A DNA stretch of 8,622 nt. Source: an uncultured Subdoligranulum sp. (GTDB lineage: Bacteria > Bacillota_A > Clostridia > Oscillospirales > Ruminococcaceae). The translations under genes and the position numbers were made by a program. Shown here in pieces: positions 1-6,310 of this stretch. Location of the stretch: positions 1 through 8,622 of the forward strand of contig NZ_CALADU010000294.1 in assembly GCF_937890665.1 (NCBI RefSeq), read 5' to 3'. The number at the start of each line of letters is the position of its first letter. Position 1 is the stretch's first letter. The notes below the pieces were generated by a model. That model was not told where the DNA came from, searched no databases, and was given only the letters and a program-made list of their open reading frames with translations.

Positions 1-34
1 GCCGTATGGCGGGCGCTTTTTGTATAGGCGGCTT

Positions 35-76
35 CCCCCTTGCATAGGTTTGAAAAAACCAAGCAAGGGGGCTTTT
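35..76 (+). promoter_or_regulatory. Strong hairpin that buries the ribosome binding site of the ZIP gene (or an upstream terminator)
   Basis: Bases 35-43 (CCCCCTTGC) pair perfectly with 63-71 (GCAAGGGGG). After a small internal loop, 47-51 (GGTTT) pairs with 56-60 (AAACC) around a GAAA loop (52-55) of the stable GNRA type. The 3' arm contains the AAGGGGG ribosome binding site (65-71) of the gene starting at 79, so folding would hide it. The stem is followed by CTTTTG (72-77), which also gives it the look of a weak intrinsic terminator for whatever lies upstream. The pairing is seen directly; the function (terminator, translational control, or both) is inference. Four T residues are few for an efficient terminator. 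Confidence 0.55.
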
Positions 77-78
77 GT

Positions 79-852
79 ATGGGAGGATCACCGCTTTGGC
101 TGACGTTGCTGGCGGGGCTGTCCACCGGATTGGGGGGCTTGTTGGCCATGCTGTGTCCGCCTTCCCGCCGTTTGTTGGCGGTCAGCGCTGGCTTTGCTGG
201 TGGGGTGATGCTGGCGGCATCTCTGGCCGATCTGGTGCCGGGGGCGTTGGCATTTTATCGCGTCTACCTGCCGCCGCTGGGGTGCGGCGGGGCGTTGGTG
301 CTGCTGTTGCTGGCAGGCATGGTGGCGGCTGCCGCTTTGAGTGCCCTTCTGCCCGAAGAAGCCGAGCTGGCCGAACGGATGTCGGGGGACAGCGCCCGCA
401 CCGCGGCGCTGCGCACGGCCTTAATTACCGGGGCGGTCTTGCTGCTGCATAACTTCCCCGAAGGGGTACTTACCCTCTTTGCCGGCACCGCGGATCCGGC
501 GCTGGGGGCGCGTACTGCACTGGCCGTTGCCCTGCACAACATCCCCGAAGGCGTGGCTGTGGCGGTGCCCTTTGCCTTTGCACTGCATAGCCGTCTGGGC
601 GGTGCGTTGGCCGCGCTGCTTTCCGGGTTGGCAGAACCGGCGGGGGCGCTGTTGGCGCTGCTTTTTTTGCGGGGATGGTTCACCCCGGGGCTCCTCAATG
701 GTACGGTAGTTCTGGTGGCAGGGGTCATGATTTGGGTGGCCATTGCCCAGTTGCTGCCGGCGGCACTGGCCTTTCCCCGGGGACGTCCCGGTCTGTGGGG
801 GACGGCGGCGGGGGTGCTGCTGATGCTGCTGGGCATTGAGGCTTTGCCCTGA
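79..852 (+). CDS. ZIP-family divalent metal transporter, ZupT-like
   Basis: This is a 257-residue, very hydrophobic inner-membrane protein, the usual length for ZupT-type ZIP transporters, which import zinc and other divalent metals. The two signature metal-site motifs are present: HNFPEG (residues 124-129) and HNIPEG (153-158), followed by a SGLAEP motif (182-187) in the next helix. About eight membrane segments can be drawn, with a polar loop rich in Glu and Arg near residues 93-111 where ZIP proteins have their variable cytoplasmic loop. I chose ATG at 79 because AAGGGGG (65-71) sits 7 bases upstream; an in-frame TTG at 40 would add 13 residues but has no such site and lies inside the hairpin. 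One oddity is residue 224: Gln stands where ZupT proteins normally have Glu in a D-E-L-x-P motif (here A-Q-L-L-P). The family call is firm; the metal transported cannot be read from the sequence. Confidence 0.9.
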   Translation: MGGSPLWLTLLAGLSTGLGGLLAMLCPPSRRLLAVSAGFAGGVMLAASLADLVPGALAFYRVYLPPLGCGGALVLLLLAGMVAAAALSALLPEEAELAERMSGDSARTAALRTALITGAVLLLHNFPEGVLTLFAGTADPALGARTALAVALHNIPEGVAVAVPFAFALHSRLGGALAALLSGLAEPAGALLALLFLRGWFTPGLLNGTVVLVAGVMIWVAIAQLLPAALAFPRGRPGLWGTAAGVLLMLLGIEALP

Positions 853-864
853 ATGTGTTATACT
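836..864 (+). promoter_or_regulatory. Probable sigma-A-type promoter for the lipoprotein / two-component operon
   Basis: The -35 hexamer TTGAGG (836-841) and -10 hexamer TATACT (859-864) are separated by 17 bases. The -35 lies inside the last codons of the ZIP gene, and transcription would start near 871, about 37 bases before the lipoprotein start codon. No other hexamer pair of this quality is seen before the next three genes. The match is by eye and not experimental. Confidence 0.55.
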
Positions 865-907
865 ATACCCTGTATCAATGTTGAAAAAATGCCGGGGAGG
901 GATGGGG

Positions 908-2209
908 ATGCGCCGCAAGATCGCTGCATTGCTCTTGGCCGGATTGCTGCTTACAGGATGCAGTACCGGGACCGACGTGGAAACACTGCTCCGCGCCCCG
1001 CAGCTCTCCGGAGAAAGCGCCGCCCTGCAGAAAGCCCTGAACAGCTATCTGGGAGGCAGCGCGACTTTAAAATATCCGGCCAGCGGTGATTTCCTCTCTC
1101 CCTTTGCGTTTGGCGATTGGGATGGCGACGGCACCAACGAAGCCGCCGTGCTGTATACGGCCGATACCACCGGTTCCAACGTCTTTTTGGCTGTGCTGGA
1201 ACCTACCGGGGAGGATAGCTGGCAGGTCAGCCAGACGGTGGAGGGACTTTCCAGCGAGGTAGAAACTTTTTCCGCTGCCCACCTGCGGGACGCTACCAGC
1301 CAACAAATTTTGGCCGGGTACGGCAGCGCACAGGGCGACCGATATCTGGTGGTGTATGAGTATGACGGCACCACCCTTTCCACCATCATCAGCAACCGAT
1401 ACAGCGAGATGGTGCTGGGCGACTTTACCGGCAAAGGGGACACGCAAGATCTGGTGCTGGCTCTGCCTACCGATACCGAATTCGGCGGTGTGACTTTGCA
1501 GCTTCTGACCAATGTGGACGGGGAATTCCGTTCTTACCAGACGCTGAATCTGGGGGAAGGTACCTACACCGGCTGTGCGGCGCTGCAGGCGGGCAAAGGC
1601 CGGGATGACGCCATGTATCTGGTGATGGATGTCTGGACCGGCACGAGCAGTCTGGCATCGGACATCATCCTCTACGACGGGGCCACCGGCTTCTTGCAGC
1701 CCTATGATCCCCCCGGCGTAACGGATCTACAACACAGCACGCTGCGCTACCACACCGAGCTGCTCAGCCGGGACATTGACGGCAACGGCACGGTGGATAT
1801 CCCGGTAGAGATCGACGATGGCGGCGAATTGCAGAACCCCATGGATAAAAGCCTGACCTTCCTGCAATGGATGGACTACGCCACCAACAGCGGCGGCCAC
1901 AGCGATTTCGGCGTGTATGACAGCAAAAACAATTTTTATCTGTCCTTGCCCGATACAATGCGGGGAAAGGTGCTGATTCGCAGCAACCAAAGCGGGACGG
2001 GCTGGCTGGTCTGTGACAGCGAGGGCACCACCGTTTATTGCGAGATGCGGGTGGTCGACCCGTCGGATCAGGACCCGGCCACGGCGTCTACCTACGAGCG
2101 AATCGCCAACATTGGCAGCCAGCAGCTGCAGGCGCGCATCGTCACCCCCTATTATGGGCTGAGCATCGATACCATCACCAGCGGCACCGTGCTGCTGGGT
2201 CTGGAATAA
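908..2209 (+). CDS. Secreted lipoprotein with FG-GAP / EF-hand-like Asp loops, function unknown
   Basis: The 433-residue product begins with a lipoprotein signal: MRRK, then a hydrophobic core and the lipobox LLTGC with the lipidated Cys at residue 18, so it should be anchored on the outer face of the membrane. Three Asp/Gly loops resemble FG-GAP/VCBS or EF-hand calcium loops: D-W-D-G-D-G-T-N-E at 70-78, D-F-T-G-K-G-D at 172-178, and D-I-D-G-N-G-T-V-D at 289-297. Loops like these often bind calcium at the blade edges of beta-propellers; a propeller fold is my inference. ATG 908 was chosen because GGGAGG (895-900) is 7 bases upstream. ATG 902 is too close to that site, and a TTG at 836 would put about 24 extra residues before the signal peptide. 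The gene ends 16 bases before the response regulator, so it is probably co-transcribed and may act as an accessory sensor for the kinase two genes downstream. I do not recognise a named family. Confidence 0.85.
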   Translation: MRRKIAALLLAGLLLTGCSTGTDVETLLRAPQLSGESAALQKALNSYLGGSATLKYPASGDFLSPFAFGDWDGDGTNEAAVLYTADTTGSNVFLAVLEPTGEDSWQVSQTVEGLSSEVETFSAAHLRDATSQQILAGYGSAQGDRYLVVYEYDGTTLSTIISNRYSEMVLGDFTGKGDTQDLVLALPTDTEFGGVTLQLLTNVDGEFRSYQTLNLGEGTYTGCAALQAGKGRDDAMYLVMDVWTGTSSLASDIILYDGATGFLQPYDPPGVTDLQHSTLRYHTELLSRDIDGNGTVDIPVEIDDGGELQNPMDKSLTFLQWMDYATNSGGHSDFGVYDSKNNFYLSLPDTMRGKVLIRSNQSGTGWLVCDSEGTTVYCEMRVVDPSDQDPATASTYERIANIGSQQLQARIVTPYYGLSIDTITSGTVLLGLE

Positions 2210-2225
2210 GGAAAGGGAGCACAGT

Positions 2226-2924
2226 ATGAAACGAGTTTTGGTCGTGGAAGACGAAGCCAGCATTCGGGAAATGGTGGCCCTGAACCTCAAAATGGCAGGC
2301 TGGGATGTATTGGAAGCCCCCAGCGCCGAACGGGCATTGGAGCTGATGCATCAGAGCGAGCCCTGTGACGCCGCGCTGCTGGACATCATGCTGCCCGGCA
2401 TGGACGGGCTGAGCCTGTGCGAAACGATCCGCCGGGACGACAATGACATTGGCATCATCATTGTGTCGGCCAAAGGGCAGGAAAGTGACAAGATCCGCGG
2501 CCTGTCCATCGGCGCCGACGACTATATCACTAAGCCGTTCTCGGTGTCGGAGCTGGTGGCGCGGCTGGAAGCACTGACGCGCCGGGTCAAGCGGGGAGCC
2601 TCGGCCAAGGCAGCCGAAGAGCCGGAGCAGTTGGTCAGCGGTCCCTTTGTGCTGGATGAAAAGAGCCGGGTGCTCTATAAATCCGGCAAGCCCATCGACC
2701 TGACGCAGGTGGAATTTCAGATCATGGAACTGTTTTTCCGCAACCCGGCCACCGCGCTGGTGCGGGAGAAGATTCTCGAGGGCGTCTGGGGCAAGAACTA
2801 TTACGGCGATGTCAAGATCGTGGATGTGAACATTCGCCGCCTGCGGATGAAGATTGAGGACGAGCCCAGCAACCCGCAGCACATCCTGACGGTGTGGGGC
2901 TACGGCTACCGCTGGAACGCCTGA
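2226..2924 (+). CDS. OmpR/PhoB-family response regulator
   Basis: This 232-residue cytoplasmic transcription factor has an N-terminal receiver domain (about 1-120) and a C-terminal winged-helix DNA-binding domain (about 138-232). The receiver has the full active site: acidic pair E8-D9, phospho-acceptor D53 in the LLDIMLPGMDG stretch, Ser81 in the switch position and K103 in ITKPF. The output domain shows a recognition helix around 197-211 (V-D-V-N-I-R-R-L-R-M-K-I) and ends with the family's V-W-G-Y-G-Y-R-W turn. AAGGGAG (2213-2219) is 6 bases before the ATG. The gene lies 16 bases after the lipoprotein gene and 43 before the kinase gene, its obvious phosphodonor partner. It resembles WalR/PhoP/RegX3-type regulators in general, but I cannot assign an orthologue or target genes. 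All key residues are intact, so it should be functional. Confidence 0.95.
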   Translation: MKRVLVVEDEASIREMVALNLKMAGWDVLEAPSAERALELMHQSEPCDAALLDIMLPGMDGLSLCETIRRDDNDIGIIIVSAKGQESDKIRGLSIGADDYITKPFSVSELVARLEALTRRVKRGASAKAAEEPEQLVSGPFVLDEKSRVLYKSGKPIDLTQVEFQIMELFFRNPATALVREKILEGVWGKNYYGDVKIVDVNIRRLRMKIEDEPSNPQHILTVWGYGYRWNA

Positions 2925-2967
2925 TTCACACCCGCCAAGCAAACCACCGGAAAGGAGGGGGACCGCG

Positions 2968-4416
2968 ATGGCCAAAACAAGCATTATCCAGCGCTGGGTG
3001 CGGGGCAGTTTGCTCATCATGGTGCTGGTGCTGGTGGCAGCCGAAGCGATCTTCCTCTACACCAGTTATCGGGAGCTGTACGGCGGGGTGGAACGAGCCA
3101 TCGAGAACCGATTCTCCACCATTGCCGGACGGTTGCAGGCCACCGGCACGGCCAGCGGAGGCCCCGAAACGTCAGAAAGTCGGGCACAGGCCTTGCGGCG
3201 CACGGTGGAACAGTTCGACGAAAAAGATAAGTTTGAATTTATGCTGCTGGACGCGCAGGGTGTGATTCTGGCCACCAGCAGCGGTACCATGACACAGGAC
3301 CTGACCAACGGCAGCGACTTTTTGGAGGCGCTGACCTCCTCCGACGGTGTGGGACAAGCTCGGTTTACCACGCCGCAAGGGGAACGTGTCATGGCGGTGA
3401 CCACGCTGGTGCCCTACACGGCGGGCAATATTGCTGCGCTGCGGATGGTCACCAGCTTGACGTTGATGGACCGCCAGTGGCAGCAATATCTGCTGGTGTC
3501 GGTGACCATCGGTGTGCTGGCATTTTTGCTCATGCTGTGGAGCGGCCTTTTCTTTGTGCGTTCCATCGTGCGGCCGCTGGGAGAGGTGGAAGCCACCGCG
3601 ACCCGCATTGCCCGCGGCGACCTGAAAACCCGCCTGCCTGCTACCAAATATAACGATGAGATCGGCCGGTTGTGCGGCACCATCAACCAGATGGCCGAGG
3701 ATCTGGCCGAGACAGACCGCCTGAAAAACGAGTTCATCTCGTCGGTAAGTCACGAGCTGCGCACCCCGCTGACCTCCATCAAGGGGTGGGTAGAAACCAT
3801 CAAGACCATCGATGACCCCACCGACGAAAACTATCGCCGGGGGTTGTCGGTCATCGGTACCGAGACCGACCGCCTGTACACGATGGTGGAGGAACTGCTG
3901 GATTTCTCCCGGCTGCAAAGCGGTATCAAGCTGCAGTGTCAGGTGCTGGATCTGGTGGCAGAAGCCACCGACGCCGCCCTGTTTGTGGAAGCACGGATCA
4001 AGCAGGAAGGCCTGCAATTTGTCTACGAAGAACCGCCTGACCCCTATCCGGTCTGGGCAGATCCGGCGCGTCTGCGGCAGGTGTTCGTCAATATCTTCGA
4101 CAATGCTATTAAATACTCCGATCCCGGCGGCACCATCTTTCTCACTCTGACCCGCACGCCCGAAACCGTTACCGTCTCGGTGCGGGATCAGGGCCGCGGT
4201 ATTGCCCCCGACGATCTGGATAAGGTCAAACAAAAGTTCTTCAAAGCCCGCAATGCCGTGCGGGGGTCTGGCATCGGTCTGGCCGTGGTGGACGAGATCG
4301 TTCACGCGCTGGGCGGACGGGTGGACATCCAGTCGGCGCTGGGACAGGGGACGACGGTAAGCATCACGCTGCCGGTCTATCACCCCGGGCAGGAACATCT
4401 GCACGAAACGATTTGA
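2968..4416 (+). CDS. HAMP-domain sensor histidine kinase
   Basis: This is a 482-residue membrane kinase. Transmembrane segment 1 spans about 14-33 and segment 2 about 174-197. Between them lies an extracytoplasmic sensing region of some 140 residues whose stretch at 87-106 (KFEFMLLDAQGVILATSSG) looks like a PAS/Cache core. A HAMP linker follows (about 198-250), then the dimerisation domain with phospho-acceptor H262 in SSVSHELRTPLTSIKGW. The ATP-binding domain has an N box (N375/N379 in NIFDNAIKYS), G1 (DQGRGI, 407-412), F box (FF, 424-425) and G2 (GSGIGLA, 433-439). It should autophosphorylate on H262 and pass the phosphate to D53 of the upstream regulator. A very strong ribosome binding site (AAAGGAGGGGG, 2951-2961) precedes the ATG. 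The signal sensed is unknown; the neighbouring lipoprotein suggests something in the envelope. Confidence 0.95.
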   Translation: MAKTSIIQRWVRGSLLIMVLVLVAAEAIFLYTSYRELYGGVERAIENRFSTIAGRLQATGTASGGPETSESRAQALRRTVEQFDEKDKFEFMLLDAQGVILATSSGTMTQDLTNGSDFLEALTSSDGVGQARFTTPQGERVMAVTTLVPYTAGNIAALRMVTSLTLMDRQWQQYLLVSVTIGVLAFLLMLWSGLFFVRSIVRPLGEVEATATRIARGDLKTRLPATKYNDEIGRLCGTINQMAEDLAETDRLKNEFISSVSHELRTPLTSIKGWVETIKTIDDPTDENYRRGLSVIGTETDRLYTMVEELLDFSRLQSGIKLQCQVLDLVAEATDAALFVEARIKQEGLQFVYEEPPDPYPVWADPARLRQVFVNIFDNAIKYSDPGGTIFLTLTRTPETVTVSVRDQGRGIAPDDLDKVKQKFFKARNAVRGSGIGLAVVDEIVHALGGRVDIQSALGQGTTVSITLPVYHPGQEHLHETI

Positions 4417-4435
4417 CCTTTTTAAAGGAGAAACT

Positions 4436-5362
4436 ATGTCCAAAGAATTTCGCACCTCCGTGGGGGGACAAGCCCTGATGGAGGGCATTATGATGCGCGG
4501 CCCTGAAAAGATCTGCTGCGCGGTGCGCCGGCCGGACGGCACCATCGACCTGAGCTACGATACGGTGCACCCCCACTGGTATAACAAAGTCCCGCTGGTG
4601 CGGGGCGTCTGCAATATGGCGGAAAACCTTTATAAGGGGTACCAATATCTGATGCACGCCGCCGACATCGCCATGGAAGGGGAAACCGAACCCGCCGAAT
4701 CCAAGTTTGACCGCTGGTTGGAAGCCCATATGAGCCCGGCGGTGCAGAACGTACTTATGGGAGCGGCTGCTTTTGCCGGGGGAGTGCTGGCGCTTTTCCT
4801 GTTTACCTTTCTGCCTACCTTTCTCACCGGGTTGGTGGCACAGGCAGTGCCCATGGGCCGCTGGCCCCGGGTCATTCTGGAAGGCGTTTTGAAGATGGTC
4901 ATTTTTCTGGGATACATGTTTTTGTGTACCCGCTATAAGGAGCTGCACCGGGTATTTGAATACCATGGGGCCGAGCATAAGACCATCGCCTGCTATGAGG
5001 CCGGCTTGCCCCTTACGGTGGAAAACATCCGCAAGCAAAGCCGGTTTCATCCCCGCTGCGGTACCAGCTTTATGATCCTTGTCATTATCATCAGCATCTT
5101 CCTGTACGCAGTGCTGCCTTGGACCAGCACCGGACTGCGGGTGATTTATAAGCTGTGCATGTTCCCGCTGTTGGTAGGCCTTTCCTACGAGGTACTGAAA
5201 TGGGCCGGCCGGTCGGACAGCCTGCTCTCCCATCTCGTTTCCCAGCCGGGGCTCTGGATGCAGCGGCTTACCACCTTTGAACCGGATGATTCGATGATCG
5301 AGGTGGCCATTGCCGCCGTCACCCCCGTCCTGCCGGAAGATCGAGAGGATGGCCGCTGGTGA
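4436..5362 (+). CDS. DUF1385 family membrane protein, YqhQ-like
   Basis: The 308-residue product begins with the DUF1385 hallmark S-V-G-G-Q-A-L-M-E-G-I-M-M-R-G-P (residues 8-23) and carries the other conserved blocks, F-E-Y-H-G-A-E-H-K (174-182) and H-P-R-C-G-T-S-F (205-212). The clustered His, Glu and Cys residues suggest a metal site, which is inference. Hydrophobic segments fall at about 105-135, 147-164, 211-230 and 236-253, so it is an integral membrane protein. The family is widespread in Firmicutes as YqhQ, and I know of no established biochemical role. AAAGGAG (4424-4430) lies 5 bases before the ATG. The gene starts 19 bases after the kinase and its stop codon overlaps the prmC start, so all three probably share a transcript. 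DUF1385 genes commonly sit beside prmC in clostridia, as here. Confidence 0.93.
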   Translation: MSKEFRTSVGGQALMEGIMMRGPEKICCAVRRPDGTIDLSYDTVHPHWYNKVPLVRGVCNMAENLYKGYQYLMHAADIAMEGETEPAESKFDRWLEAHMSPAVQNVLMGAAAFAGGVLALFLFTFLPTFLTGLVAQAVPMGRWPRVILEGVLKMVIFLGYMFLCTRYKELHRVFEYHGAEHKTIACYEAGLPLTVENIRKQSRFHPRCGTSFMILVIIISIFLYAVLPWTSTGLRVIYKLCMFPLLVGLSYEVLKWAGRSDSLLSHLVSQPGLWMQRLTTFEPDDSMIEVAIAAVTPVLPEDREDGRW

Positions 5363-6189
5363 ATGCTGTTTTTCAAACCCTGTGCGCCCGTCTGAAGGCG
5401 GCGGGGGTACCGGATGCCCGCTTTGACGCGGCCCAACTCTACCGCTTTGTCACCGGTCGGGATCCCCGGCTGGATGATGGTCCCACCCCCGCGGAAGCCG
5501 TTCGTCTGGAAAAATTGGCTGCCCGCCGGTCAGCCCGGGAACCCTTGCAGTACCTGCTGGGAGAGTGGGATTTTCTGGATTTTACGCTAAAAGTAGGCCC
5601 CGGGGTGCTCTGTCCCCGGGCGGACACCGAGGTGGTCTGTGAATCGGCCATCGCCTTGCTGCAGGGGGGGCAGGCACCGGTGGTGTTGGATCTCTGCGCC
5701 GGCACCGGCTGTTTGGGGCTGGGCATCGCCCGGTCCTGCCCCGGAGCACAGGTGACCTGTGTGGAAAAAAGTGAGGCCGTCTGGCCGTACCTGACCGCCA
5801 ACACGACGGGGACCGGAGTCCGTGCGGTACAGGCTGATGTGTTTCGCTGGTACCAGACCTTGCCGCCGGACAGTGTGGACCTGATCGTTTCCAACCCGCC
5901 CTATCTGACAGCGGCGGAGATGAAAGCCCTCATGCCCGAAACCGCCCACGAGCCAGCCATGGCGTTGGACGGTGGCGCTGACGGGCTGGACTTCTACCGT
6001 TTGCTGTGCAGTCGCTACGGCACGGTGCTGCGCCCCGGCGGATGGCTGGTGTTGGAGATTGGCTGTGCGCAAGCGCAGGAGGTATTGGCGTTGGGCGCAG
6101 CGTACGGTTGGCAGAAGGGGAGCTGCCGCAAGGACTACGGCGGCAACGACCGGGTGATTCAACTGCAAAAACCGCTGCAAACCACTTGA
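5359..6189 (+). CDS. prmC: Peptide chain release factor N5-glutamine methyltransferase PrmC (HemK)
   Basis: PrmC methylates the Gln of the GGQ motif in release factors RF1 and RF2 with S-adenosylmethionine, which speeds peptide release at stop codons. The 276-residue length is normal. The N-terminal helical substrate-binding domain (about 1-75) ends in E-P-L-Q-Y-L-L-G, followed by a Rossmann methyltransferase domain. That domain has L-C-P-R-A-D-T-E (84-91, usually LIPRPDTE), the cofactor motif L-D-L-C-A-G-T-G-C-L-G (110-120) and the catalytic N-P-P-Y (179-182) that binds the Gln side chain. A-L-D-G-G-A-D-G-L (202-210) is also typical. The start is GTG at 5359, overlapping the upstream TGA as GTGA, with GAGAGGA (5342-5348) as ribosome binding site; the nearby ATG at 5363 is out of frame. 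In many bacteria prfA (RF1) adjoins prmC, but here recA follows instead. Confidence 0.95.
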   Translation: MNAVFQTLCARLKAAGVPDARFDAAQLYRFVTGRDPRLDDGPTPAEAVRLEKLAARRSAREPLQYLLGEWDFLDFTLKVGPGVLCPRADTEVVCESAIALLQGGQAPVVLDLCAGTGCLGLGIARSCPGAQVTCVEKSEAVWPYLTANTTGTGVRAVQADVFRWYQTLPPDSVDLIVSNPPYLTAAEMKALMPETAHEPAMALDGGADGLDFYRLLCSRYGTVLRPGGWLVLEIGCAQAQEVLALGAAYGWQKGSCRKDYGGNDRVIQLQKPLQTT

Positions 6190-6216
6190 AAGTCCCTTCT
6201 ATCGGACAAAAAACGC

Positions 6217-6231
6217 ACAACATATGGTTGT
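6217..6231. promoter_or_regulatory. Operator-like inverted repeat over the recA -35, possible LexA (SOS) site
   Basis: ACAAC (6217-6221) and GTTGT (6227-6231) form an inverted repeat with a 5-base centre, ATATG. The right arm overlaps the -35 hexamer of the recA promoter (6228-6233), where a bound repressor would block RNA polymerase. The Gram-positive LexA box is CGAACRNRYGTTYC. This site resembles its AACATATGTT core but has one extra base between the half-sites and lacks the flanking CG. The repeat is seen directly; the link to LexA is inference from its position before recA. Confidence 0.4.
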
Positions 6232-6256
6232 AATTTTCCGCCGAATCGTATATAAT
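6228..6256 (+). promoter_or_regulatory. recA promoter
   Basis: TTGTAA (6228-6233) and a perfect TATAAT (6251-6256) are spaced by 17 bases, the best sigma-A-type promoter in the window. Transcription would begin near 6263, giving a leader of about 48 bases. The leader includes a short imperfect stem, 6267-6273 with 6281-6287 (GCAA-CG / CG-TTGC, one A-A mismatch), which is too weak to assign a role. The promoter should also serve recX, which overlaps recA. Confidence 0.75.
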
Positions 6257-6310
6257 AGACACAAACGCAAACGATAAGAGCGATTGCAATAGAAAAAGGA
6301 GAAACGCAAG

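Noticed and set aside
1..47. C-terminal end of an upstream gene, with possible stops at 25-27 or 45-47
   Set aside because: Two frames end in this stretch and neither tail (at most 14 codons visible) can be recognised, so no gene is called.
40..78. TTG at 40 as the start of the ZIP transporter
   Set aside because: The 13 added residues are polar, there is no ribosome binding site, and the codon lies inside the hairpin; ATG 79 has AAGGGGG at a good distance.
836..907. TTG 836 or ATG 902 as start of the lipoprotein
   Set aside because: TTG 836 overlaps the promoter and puts about 24 residues before the signal peptide; ATG 902 is only one base from the GGGAGG site. ATG 908 gives a standard lipoprotein signal with Cys at 18.
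2175..3020. 281-residue open frame on the minus strand opposite the response regulator
   Set aside because: The regulator on the + strand is complete and recognisable; the antisense frame crosses gene boundaries and shows no motif.
3172..4545. 457-residue open frame on the minus strand opposite the histidine kinase
   Set aside because: The + strand kinase has every family motif in place; the minus frame has no recognisable domain and is rich in His, Gln and Arg as expected for a shadow of GC-rich codons.
6192..6216. Terminator after prmC (GTCC ... GGAC followed by A-rich sequence)
   Set aside because: The stem is only 4 base pairs and is followed by A, not T, on the + strand, so it does not fit an intrinsic terminator.
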